Made by a program: the position numbers and the translations under genes. From positions 2,852,001-2,916,000 of the forward strand of contig NC_016631.1 in the NCBI RefSeq assembly GCF_000178955.2: DNA of 64,000 bases, read 5' to 3'. Below the pieces are notes generated by a model. That model had not been told where the DNA came from. It saw only the letters and a program-made list of their open reading frames with translations, and ran no database searches. The stretch's first letter is position 1, and each line of letters begins with the position of its first letter. The stretch is from Granulicella mallensis MP5ACTX8 (lineage in GTDB: Bacteria; Acidobacteriota; Terriglobia; Terriglobales; Acidobacteriaceae). Shown piece by piece: positions 41,551 through 48,145 of the stretch.

Positions 41551-42492
41551 TCACCCATGTCCATTGTGATGCTTGCACTTCTCGGTGCGTACATTAGGGC
41601 CAACCGCGAAATAGCAGATTTCTTTGTGGTATTGTCTTCCCGTTTCATCTTGGTAGGAAATCAGGGCCGCATAATAAACGACATTTCTTCCTTCGGATAT
41701 GCCAATTCGATCCGAATCATCTACCGGTGATCCGTCTGGACGCAGCACTAATGTATCCCAGACCATCTGCGAGCGCGAATGGGAACCCAGATCTTGACTG
41801 GGGACATTTTCTCCCCGGTCACGGTCATGAAGATATAAGAAGCGAAATATAGTGTCTTCAGTAGAGAACCCTTCAGTACCTATAAAAATTGCGAGCGTAT
41901 TTCTCTGGGCGAAAGCGGGAGCATCGCCGTCATTCCGCAGTTCAAGCCCTGCAACTACTTTCCCAGTTGTAAGGGGCACATCTCTGGGATCGCCCGCTTC
42001 GATATCAGGGTGCTTACCGTTTACCTCGAATATCTGCGTGTTCTGAGGAATTTCTGGTTTCTTGTGTTCAATCCAATCTGTCAGATTCCGAACAGCCGAA
42101 AGGGTCGGGTCAGTTTTCTGGACGCGAGTGTGTTCGTAACCTGCGTTCACGACTACCGCGAGGAGGAGAACAATAATGGTATTTCCGAACACCTTTGACA
42201 AGGTGTTCCAGTTGTGTGTCCAGATGGAACTCCAGAGAAGATGAATAGCGGCACCAGCCATACAGAACGCCATGCCCAGGCCAGCAAAGAAGTTCACTGG
42301 AATACCGAAGGCACTCATAACGACATACACTCCAGCGATGATGAAGAAGCCATAGGCTTCGATAGAACTCCTGCCAAGGGCTCCCTTTGAAACTTCCGGT
42401 TTTGGGGGCGGGGGTGCCTGCGCCCCACCGCGTTTGATGGCACTGGCGACTGCGGTTTCGACAATCTTCCTTTGGTGTGAGTTGCCAGACAT
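41551..42492 (-). CDS. Hypothetical membrane protein
   Basis: 313 residues, not recognised. A polar N-terminus (HQRKIVETAVASAIKRGG, then PPPPKPEV) is followed by three hydrophobic helices between about residues 50 and 135, and a large soluble C-terminal domain of about 180 residues with beta-like segments (GKVVAGLELRNDGDAPAF, VPSQDLGSHSRSQMVWDT). A good promoter overlaps an in-frame GTG at 42525, so the ATG at 42492 is the better start. Lower GC than neighbours by eye suggests acquisition. Confidence 0.6.
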   Translation of the reverse strand: MSGNSHQRKIVETAVASAIKRGGAQAPPPPKPEVSKGALGRSSIEAYGFFIIAGVYVVMSAFGIPVNFFAGLGMAFCMAGAAIHLLWSSIWTHNWNTLSKVFGNTIIVLLLAVVVNAGYEHTRVQKTDPTLSAVRNLTDWIEHKKPEIPQNTQIFEVNGKHPDIEAGDPRDVPLTTGKVVAGLELRNDGDAPAFAQRNTLAIFIGTEGFSTEDTIFRFLYLHDRDRGENVPSQDLGSHSRSQMVWDTLVLRPDGSPVDDSDRIGISEGRNVVYYAALISYQDETGRQYHKEICYFAVGPNVRTEKCKHHNGHG

Positions 42493-42514
42493 AGGGAGGC
42501 TATTTAAGGCGGAA

Positions 42515-42542
42515 GTTATACTCACAGGAATACCTGCGTCAA
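42515..42542 (-). promoter_or_regulatory. Sigma-70-like promoter of the hypothetical membrane protein gene
   Basis: On the minus strand, TTGACG (42542-42537) and TATAAC (42520-42515) are 16 bp apart. Transcription would begin near 42508, leaving a leader of about 16 nt before the ATG at 42492 and excluding the GTG at 42525 as a start. Confidence 0.5.
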
Positions 42543-42568
42543 GTATGCTGTTGCCCGGGAGATTTGCT

Positions 42569-43198
42569 CTAACCCATCAAGAAGGGATTCGAGGTCCGCT
42601 CCCGCACGATGGTCGTTGTCGGTCCGTGGCCTGGAACCACAAGGGTTGCATCGGGCAAGGGAAGCAGGCGTTCACGAATGCTCTCAAGGATCTTGGCGGT
42701 GTTGCCGCCAGGCAGGTCGGTGCGTCCTATGCTGCGTGCAAAGAGGGTGTCTCCTGCCAGCAACAGGCTTTCAGTGGGAATGTACAGGCAGAGGCTGCCT
42801 TCGGTGTGGCCAGGAGTGTGCAGCACGGTGGCCTCGATTCCGCGCACGGTGATCTTTTCTTCGTCGGCGGGAGAGTGGTCGGGCGGCTTGACCTCGGGGA
42901 CGGCGACCTCGATCCAGGCAGCCTGTTCCTCCATGATCGCGACGAGAGGCAGGTCGGCCTGGTTGTATACGATCGGCGCGCCCGTGATCTGCTTGAGTTC
43001 GAACGCGCTGGCGATGTGATCGATATGCGCGTGGGTCACGACGATCTGCTTCACGGTGAGTTGATGCTTCGCGAGCACAGCCAGGATGCGCGGGATATCG
43101 TATCCCGGGTCGACGACGATGGCCTCGCGTGAAGTCTCATCTCCAAGCACGGTGCAGTTGCAGCCAAGAAGTCCGACAGCCAGGGTCTCGCGAATCAA
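42569..43198 (-). CDS. MBL-fold metal hydrolase (glyoxalase II-like)
   Basis: 209 residues. The metal motif is THAHIDHI, with further ligands in TPGHTEGS, LAGDTLF and VPGHGP. This is the short glyoxalase II-like group without the long substrate-binding C-terminal domain, so thioester hydrolysis is possible but not established. The likely start is the TTG at 43198, which has GGAG six bases upstream; the TTG at 43210 overlaps that ribosome-binding site. It follows secG on the same strand beyond a terminator. Confidence 0.85.
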   Translation of the reverse strand: MIRETLAVGLLGCNCTVLGDETSREAIVVDPGYDIPRILAVLAKHQLTVKQIVVTHAHIDHIASAFELKQITGAPIVYNQADLPLVAIMEEQAAWIEVAVPEVKPPDHSPADEEKITVRGIEATVLHTPGHTEGSLCLYIPTESLLLAGDTLFARSIGRTDLPGGNTAKILESIRERLLPLPDATLVVPGHGPTTTIVRERTSNPFLMG

Positions 43199-43210
43199 TG
43201 TTGTCTCCAA

Positions 43211-43239
43211 AACAAAAGCGCAGGCGGGTAGCCTGCGCT
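43211..43239 (-). terminator. Rho-independent terminator of secG
   Basis: AGCGCAGGC and GCCTGCGCT form a perfect 9 bp stem, followed on the minus strand by TTTTGTTTTGG. It lies 19 bp beyond the secG stop codon. Confidence 0.85.
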
Positions 43240-43257
43240 GTCGATGCTAAAAAATGG

Positions 43258-43551
43258 TTACTTCTTGGCGGGTGTCGTCTGGCTCGAAGGCGTGCCCGAG
43301 AACACGGAGTGGCCGCCGGCGTTGCGCGACATCATGACAGTGAGGCCAATGGAGGTCAGCATGAAGATGATGGCGGACCAAGTGGTCAGGCGAGTCAGCA
43401 GGTTGGCTGCGCCACGAGGGCCGAAAGCCGTCTGAGAACCCTGACCGCCGAAGGCACCGGCGAGATCGGCCGACTTACCCTGCTGTACCAGAACAACGCC
43501 AATAAGGAACAAGCAGACAACGACGTGCAGAATAACGAGAAGAATGATCAT
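43258..43551 (-). CDS. secG: Preprotein translocase subunit SecG
   Basis: 97-residue inner-membrane subunit of the SecYEG channel. Two hydrophobic helices (IILLVILHVVVCLFLIGVV and the WSAIIFMLTSIGLTVMM region) flank the conserved LVQQGKSADLAGAFGGQGSQTAFGPRGAANLL loop. The ATG at 43551 starts directly at the first helix; 27 upstream in-frame codons cross a tRNA fragment and are not coding. In many bacteria secG is next to a tRNA-Leu gene; here that link survives only as a tRNA-Leu fragment 50 bp upstream. Confidence 0.94.
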   Translation of the reverse strand: MIILLVILHVVVCLFLIGVVLVQQGKSADLAGAFGGQGSQTAFGPRGAANLLTRLTTWSAIIFMLTSIGLTVMMSRNAGGHSVFSGTPSSQTTPAKK

Positions 43552-43601
43552 GGTTCGAGCGTTGCCTTCGGGCCGCAACTGCGGCAGAGTCCTGAAATAG
43601 T

Positions 43602-43655
43602 GGATTGGTACGGAGGAGGGGATGTGCCCCATGCCTTGCGGCGTTAGCTCCTCAA
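43602..43655 (-). repeat. Decayed 3' half of tRNA-Leu (oldest attachment-site relic)
   Basis: On the minus strand this reads from TTGAGGAGCTAACGCCGCAAGGCAT minus its edges through CCCC and CCTCCTCCG to an ACCAATCC tail. It matches the 3' half of tRNA-Leu(GAG) at 47130-47214 with several substitutions, and the T-loop is damaged. The similarity begins in the anticodon loop, exactly as in the copy at 46134-46185. Confidence 0.75.
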
Positions 43656-43814
43656 TCTCGAAGTAAGTTTATCACCGGTTATCGTGCGGTGTCATGTGAT
43701 TGATTTTATTCGAGGGTGCGTATTGTCATGTCGGCGGGCTACTAGCCGGCGCGACCTGCTACAGCGTTGTTCTCTTTCAAACGAGGTACGACCCGGCTGA
43801 AGACGCGCCGTACC

Positions 43815-44117
43815 GATCGGAAGGGCATGGCTTCAGCTGTTCAGCCATGCCACAAAAGCGGGGTTTAAAGGACTTTCCATTCTGCCGAAGGCTGGAGTGA
43901 AGCCCGCAGGGCGCAACGGCTGAATTGCTTTCTTTCGTACTGCCCAAGTTGCACAGAGACCCCTGGGGACATATTCGAGGATGTAGCCACACGTTTCGCC
44001 GCAATCAAAGAAAGCAATTCAGTCGCTCCGGCTACGCCTCCACTCCGGCCTTCGGCAGAACGGTAAGCTCCTGCGGAGCAGCTTCTACGGCCTGGCTGAA
44101 GCCAGGCCCTTCCGATC
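43815..44117. repeat. Composite long inverted repeat (about 300 bp)
   Basis: Outer arms GATCGGAAGGGCATGGCTTCAG (about 43815-43836) and its near reverse complement ending at about 44117. Inner arms of about 57 bp at 43877-43934 and 44007-44062 share CTGCCGAAGGC and ACTGAATTGCTTTCTTT-type sequence in opposite orientation. A 70 bp centre separates them. There is no ORF. It lies in the 634 bp gap between secG and the alpha/beta hydrolase gene, inside the tRNA-flanked region. Confidence 0.75.
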
Positions 44118-44185
44118 CGTGTCTCAACAAGCTGTTTGCATGGCTCGACTTTTCCCCAAGAGCAGCTTGATGACACGCCCTAATG

Positions 44186-45070
44186 TTACGAGAGCAGAAA
44201 ACGCTCGAGCTCTGCGAAGAACGCGGGTGTTTCTTCCAGCCAGGGGAAGTGTCCACTTTTCTCAAAGATCACGAACGAAGACTCAGGGATGCCTTCGTGC
44301 AGACGTTCCGATAAGGCCACAGGGCAGATAAAGTCATGCCGTCCTACCAGGATGAGTGTCTTTGCCTTGATCGTGTCCAGAGATTTGGTCTGATCCGTTG
44401 GAACAGCCCTGTCAGCCGCAAACTGAGAGGTAAAGGCATAGGAAGAGATGGGGTCGGACAGATGCTTGCGGGCCAGAGATAGCGATTTTTCCGGGTTGTA
44501 AAGGTAGAGCGGCAGAACCTGCGCAATAAATGTTTCGAGGCTCTCATCGCTTGAGGCGGGGTTGATTTGTCCTGTAAAAAATGCCGAGACAACTTTTGTC
44601 GCCTCTTCAAACCGTGGATCGGTAGATCGATCCTGGAGGATTCGTTGTGTGTCTGCAGCTGCGCTCAACCCCAGCACCTGGCTACCGCTGAGCACCAACT
44701 TATTTACGCGGTCAGGATAGCGGGTGGCATAGGAGAGAGCAATGGCGCCAGAGTTGGAGTGGCCCAGGATGCTGATTTGTGAGAGGTCAAGATGCTTCCG
44801 CAGGGCCTCAAGATCGTCCGCCATATCAATGCTTCGCATAAGCATGGGATCGACTGGACGGCCTGAAAGCCCACTGCCTCGGGTATCGATAAAGACGAGC
44901 TTAAAGTGCTTGGATAGGGAACTGAAAGCACGCTGCAAGTAGCCGGAAGCTACTCCCCAGCCCGGAGGTACAAGAAAGAGCGCCGGACCATTGCCGATGG
45001 TCCTGTAATGAAGATCGACTCCATTGAGGTTTACGGTGTGATCTTCCGGAAGGCGTTCTTTGGGACTCAT
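44186..45070 (-). CDS. Alpha/beta hydrolase (proline iminopeptidase-like)
   Basis: 294 residues. VPPGWGVASGYL oxyanion region, FIDTRGSGLSGRP, nucleophile elbow GHSNSGA with S105, acid in VGRHDFICPV and His in KSGHFPWLE. The DTRGSGLSGRP block resembles peptidase family S33. No signal peptide. It lies inside the segment bounded by tRNA-Leu fragments, so it is probably carried in by an integrated element. Confidence 0.85.
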   Translation of the reverse strand: MSPKERLPEDHTVNLNGVDLHYRTIGNGPALFLVPPGWGVASGYLQRAFSSLSKHFKLVFIDTRGSGLSGRPVDPMLMRSIDMADDLEALRKHLDLSQISILGHSNSGAIALSYATRYPDRVNKLVLSGSQVLGLSAAADTQRILQDRSTDPRFEEATKVVSAFFTGQINPASSDESLETFIAQVLPLYLYNPEKSLSLARKHLSDPISSYAFTSQFAADRAVPTDQTKSLDTIKAKTLILVGRHDFICPVALSERLHEGIPESSFVIFEKSGHFPWLEETPAFFAELERFLLS

Positions 45071-45223
45071 GATTCCTGTCTTATATTCCTGCTACGTGAT
45101 TGTTCCATCGTCGAGGTTTTATTGATTGTCCTCTTGCAGCGTGCCTCTTGTGTGGTGCTGATTACGGAGAGCTTTACACCAGAGGCACACTGCATCAGAA
45201 GCCAGGGCCACAACGATTCCGCC

Positions 45224-45865
45224 TTATTCTTCTTCGTTGGTGCCTGTTGCTTCAAAAGTAACGTCACTATCATTCCACGTTATCTCTATGGGAGTTCCCA
45301 GGTTGCGCGATACGCGCTCAGTCATCTGTTTCTTCGCGTGGAACACGGTAAATTCCATAAAAGCCTTGTCGAAACCTTCCTTCCTCAAGACTGCCCTCAA
45401 GTCCGCTTCGCTTTTGTCAAGCGCTTGAACGAGGCTCTTCATGTTGTTGGGGCGACCCCATTCGGTTGTTCTGCTTATATGAATTGAATCTGCGGCAGTC
45501 AAAATAGAGGGGCCATTATTGTTAATCAGTTTCTGAGCGGCCGAACGCCGGGCAGTCAGATGAAACTGGGTAATCTTCAGATTGAGCGTCGCATCTTTAA
45601 AGGAGGTTGGAACACACGTGAAGTTCAGGTGAAAAGCTAATGGGAGGCTGCCGCTCTTGGGTGGAGGAATGTATGCCTTCGAGATGCAGTTACTGCGTCC
45701 TATGCAGCCATCGAGGCCTGTAGTGGGAAACCGAAACTCATCAATTGCGAGATCTTTAAATATCTCGTGGAGAAACTCGGTTTTGTCATTATTTTTGTAA
45801 AGGTCCATCACGTGGCTGCTTGGATGAAGACCTGCGTTCAATGAATTCGGTTCGATAAGTGGCAT
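45224..45865 (-). CDS. Hypothetical protein in the tRNA-Leu-flanked region
   Basis: 213 residues, not recognised. The chosen ATG at 45865 has GGAG six bases upstream; an upstream in-frame start adds 28 residues without a ribosome-binding site. The protein is soluble and AT-rich in codon use compared with its surroundings. It contains short motifs such as DGCIGRSNCISKAYIPPPKS and a C-terminal acidic tail. The low GC and the position between attachment-site relics suggest it is cargo of a former mobile element. Confidence 0.6.
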   Translation of the reverse strand: MPLIEPNSLNAGLHPSSHVMDLYKNNDKTEFLHEIFKDLAIDEFRFPTTGLDGCIGRSNCISKAYIPPPKSGSLPLAFHLNFTCVPTSFKDATLNLKITQFHLTARRSAAQKLINNNGPSILTAADSIHISRTTEWGRPNNMKSLVQALDKSEADLRAVLRKEGFDKAFMEFTVFHAKKQMTERVSRNLGTPIEITWNDSDVTFEATGTNEEE

Positions 45866-46072
45866 TGCTTCTCCAGCTTTAAGAGCTTGTAGATCTCGTT
45901 GCTGGAGAAATAACACCTGGCCCCGTGATCTATTCCCATGCGCTCGCATTCGAGAGATCGATGCCTCAAAGCTTCGCGTTTGCCTGAGGGGGAATTGAGC
46001 AGGCTCTAAAGGACGAGGTTTGACCCCTTACATCATGCGGTGCATTGCATTCAATCTCCTGCAGCCGTAGTC
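45866..46072. other. Gene-free stretch beside the middle tRNA fragment
   Basis: Nothing recognisable as coding lies between the hypothetical gene and the duplicated tRNA-Leu 3' end. A few short inverted motifs are present. Confidence 0.5.
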
Positions 46073-46185
46073 TTGACGAAAAAAAAGGCCAACCGATTCC
46101 GGTTGACCTTCGTAGTACTTGAAACGTTGGATTGGTGCGGAGGAGGGGACTTGAACCCCTATGCCTTGCGGCGCTAGCACCTCAA
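46073..46185 (-). repeat. Duplicated tRNA-Leu 3' half with terminator (attachment-site relic)
   Basis: About 110 bp nearly identical to 47069-47182. It includes the 3' half of tRNA-Leu(GAG) from the anticodon loop to CCA (46134-46185) and the following hairpin terminator (46081-46102 region, GGTCAACCG/CGGTTGGCC then T8). The tRNA part has no differences; the terminator part has several. The match ends at CTCAA (TTGAG on the tRNA strand), inside the anticodon loop, as for tyrosine recombinases that cross over there. Confidence 0.9.
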
Positions 46186-46190
46186 TCCAA

Positions 46191-46348
46191 TTATGGATGT
46201 CGCTTGCCCAACATCTTGTCGCGCAACTTACTTGCGTCTGATTTTTTTTTGTTGACTTGCTGGACTCGTAGACGGGTTTACCGTCGACGCGAATCTTGAC
46301 CCACCAGACATCGCCTCGGAGATAAATCGTTCCAGAACCACTCGACTT
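46191..46348 (-). pseudogene. Integrase (tyrosine recombinase) N-terminal remnant
   Basis: On the minus strand the frame reads SGSGTIYLRGDVWWVKIRV and DGKPVYESSKSTKK, the typical N-terminal arm/core-binding start of phage-type integrases. It then meets a run of nine A. Shifting frame there restores SDASKLRDKMLGKRH, which fits the same family, so the gene carries a homopolymer frameshift. It ends 6 bp before the tRNA fragment; the catalytic domain is missing. No start codon is retained. Confidence 0.75.
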
Positions 46349-46400
46349 AGTTGTCCTTACCCAATGTAACCGTAAAGCTAGTGCGTCTACCGATCAATAC

Positions 46401-46856
46401 TTATTCTTTTCGATCGATCTCACTCATAGTCGATTGTTGTGGGGCTGACAAATGCTCCACGACGGCTAGAGTCAGGGCCAGCAGGATCGCGCCGAACCAG
46501 CAGTACCAGCCTGCAAGGGGATGAACCATATACGAAACTAAGACGCCACCCTCGTCCTCGTGGTAAGGCATCGTCATCAGTTGAAACGTCTGCAAAGCCA
46601 AGGGCACGGCGAAAGCAAGGCAAAGTATGGCTCCGCGCGTCCTCCTAAGCAGAACCAAAATGCAGCTGAACAGCAGAAGAGGATTCGCGAGAACAGCAAA
46701 GTTCCCAAGGAAAGGACCAAGTAGTCCGCCAAGGGCCATTTGTGTGCCCGTTTTGACTACGTGGCCTGCGGGAAACTCGACGCCTCCCGGACCGGTAGAC
46801 ATTTGCCTAAAGAAAATTGCCGGCAGCTGAAGTGATATAGCAAAGAGTGCAATCAC
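46401..46856 (-). CDS. Hypothetical membrane protein, probably 5'-truncated
   Basis: 151 residues, not recognised. Four hydrophobic helices, with EFPAGHVVKTGTQMALGG after the first and HPLAGWYCWFGAILLALT in the last. The only start is a GTG that falls in the middle of the first hydrophobic helix (TILPLIGVIALFAISLQL continues upstream in frame to a stop), and no ribosome-binding site precedes it. The gene has probably lost its beginning. It is the only coding-size ORF between the intact tRNA-Leu and its first duplicate. Confidence 0.5.
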   Translation of the reverse strand: MIALFAISLQLPAIFFRQMSTGPGGVEFPAGHVVKTGTQMALGGLLGPFLGNFAVLANPLLLFSCILVLLRRTRGAILCLAFAVPLALQTFQLMTMPYHEDEGGVLVSYMVHPLAGWYCWFGAILLALTLAVVEHLSAPQQSTMSEIDRKE

Positions 46857-47072
46857 ACCGATCAGCGGGAGTATTGTTCGGAGGGGGGCTGTCGCATGCG
46901 CTACCAGTATATGCGTCAGGACGCTTCACAACAGTTTTGCGAGGATGGCCAGCTAATAGAAAGTGATCGGTACGCTTATTGCCGAAACGGGTATCTGTCG
47001 AACGACAACTCCGAAGAAGTCCACGCATATCACTTTCTTTCCGCAATGGTTACAAAAATGGTTATAGTGACG

Positions 47073-47105
47073 AAAAAGCAAGCCAACCGGAGTCGGTTGG
47101 CTTGC
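47073..47105 (-). terminator. Terminator of tRNA-Leu
   Basis: GCAAGCCAACCG and CGGTTGGCTTGC form a perfect 12 bp stem with a 4 nt loop, followed on the minus strand by TTTTT. It lies 25 bp after the tRNA CCA end. A diverged copy lies at about 46075-46103. Confidence 0.9.
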
Positions 47106-47129
47106 TCGTAAGTACTTGAAACTTTGGAT

Positions 47130-47214
47130 TGGTGCGGAGGAGGGGACTTGAACCCCTATGCCTTGCGGCGCTAGCACCTCAAGCTAGTGCGTCTGCCAAT
47201 TTCGCCACCTCCGC
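47130..47214 (-). tRNA. tRNA-Leu (anticodon GAG)
   Basis: Begins GCGGAGGTGGCGAAATTGGC and ends CCTCCGCACCA with encoded CCA. The acceptor arms GCGGAGG/CCTCCGC pair perfectly. The anticodon stem CTAGC/GCTAG encloses TTGAGGT, giving anticodon GAG for CUC/CUU. A long variable arm (CGCCGCAAGGCAT) marks a class II tRNA. The gene is intact and is the reference for the fragments at 46134 and 43602. Confidence 0.96.
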
Positions 47215-47338
47215 ATGGAGCCTGACACACGCGAAAGTGCGACAGGAGTGACGTGCAATCCGTAGTTGAGTATAGCACCTTCGGCGGGGCATTCAACCCC
47301 CCTGTGGATCACTGATTTGAAGACGGCAGCGGTGGATA

Positions 47339-48088
47339 TTAAAAATAGCGGGTAAGCTCCGCGATGCGGGCCAGTTCAAGCAGCTTTGCATTGCCGGTGG
47401 GGGCGTCGACGGTCTCGTGCTCCAGCACCCAGGTGAAACCGTGTGGAACAAACACGGCATGGAATCCGGCCGCCAGAGACGGATTGATATCTGACTTCGG
47501 AGAGTTGCCGATCATCCAGGTATTCGCTTTGTCGAGGCTGTGGCGTGCGGCCAGTTCGCGGTAGGCCGTTTCGTTCTTTTCGGCCAGAATTTCCACGGCT
47601 GAAAAGAAGGGCCGCAGTCCCGAGCGCTCCAGTTTGTCGGTCTGCTCTTCCAGATTTCCCTTGGTGACGAGCATGAGCCGGTGGCGACGGCTCAGTTCTT
47701 TTAGGGTTTCGGAGACGCCGTCGAGCAGTTCGATCTCTGCTGCCGAGATCGACTCCGTAAAGGACACGATGCGCGCATGCTTCTCCGGGGTGATCACGGA
47801 ATCCGTGAGTTGCTCAAAGCAGGTGACCAGCGATCGGCGAAAGCTCTGCAGGCCATAGCCATGCGCGGCGATGGTAGCGCGCTCGCAGGTGTTGAGGTGT
47901 TCGCGGACCTCCTCCGGCGAATGCACGCGGTGGTCGAGGTAGGAGATGAACGCCGCGATAGCGCGCTCGAAGTAGATGTTGTTCTCCCACAGCGTATCGT
48001 CCGCGTCGAAGAGAAGCGTCTGGTTGAGGGCGCGAGCTGGAAGCTCAGCTTGCGAGCCGGTTGGAGTTCCTGCGATGATCGAGCTCAT
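47339..48088 (-). CDS. HAD-superfamily hydrolase
   Basis: 249 residues. Motif I is LLFDADDTLWENN, motif II VTKGNLEEQ, motif III with Lys near 195 and motif IV MIGNSPKSDINPSLAAG. A helical cap follows motif I. DADDTLW is typical of a HAD subgroup of small-molecule phosphatases; substrate unknown. The ATG at 48088 gives a short Ala/Ser-rich lead. Transcribed divergently from the glycosyltransferase gene, 57 bp apart. Confidence 0.85.
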   Translation of the reverse strand: MSSIIAGTPTGSQAELPARALNQTLLFDADDTLWENNIYFERAIAAFISYLDHRVHSPEEVREHLNTCERATIAAHGYGLQSFRRSLVTCFEQLTDSVITPEKHARIVSFTESISAAEIELLDGVSETLKELSRRHRLMLVTKGNLEEQTDKLERSGLRPFFSAVEILAEKNETAYRELAARHSLDKANTWMIGNSPKSDINPSLAAGFHAVFVPHGFTWVLEHETVDAPTGNAKLLELARIAELTRYF

Positions 48089-48145
48089 GCGCTCATTGTA
48101 ATGAACGCGGACGCGCCGTTCGGGTGCGATGGTACTCTCGCCAGC

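Noticed and set aside
43602..43655. A second functional tRNA-Leu next to secG
   Set aside because: Only the 3' half is present, the T-loop is damaged and there is no 5' half or anticodon stem partner.
46134..46185. A functional tRNA-Leu at the middle position
   Set aside because: The sequence is a perfect 3' half, but upstream of the anticodon loop it changes to unrelated integrase-relic sequence, so no acceptor stem can form.
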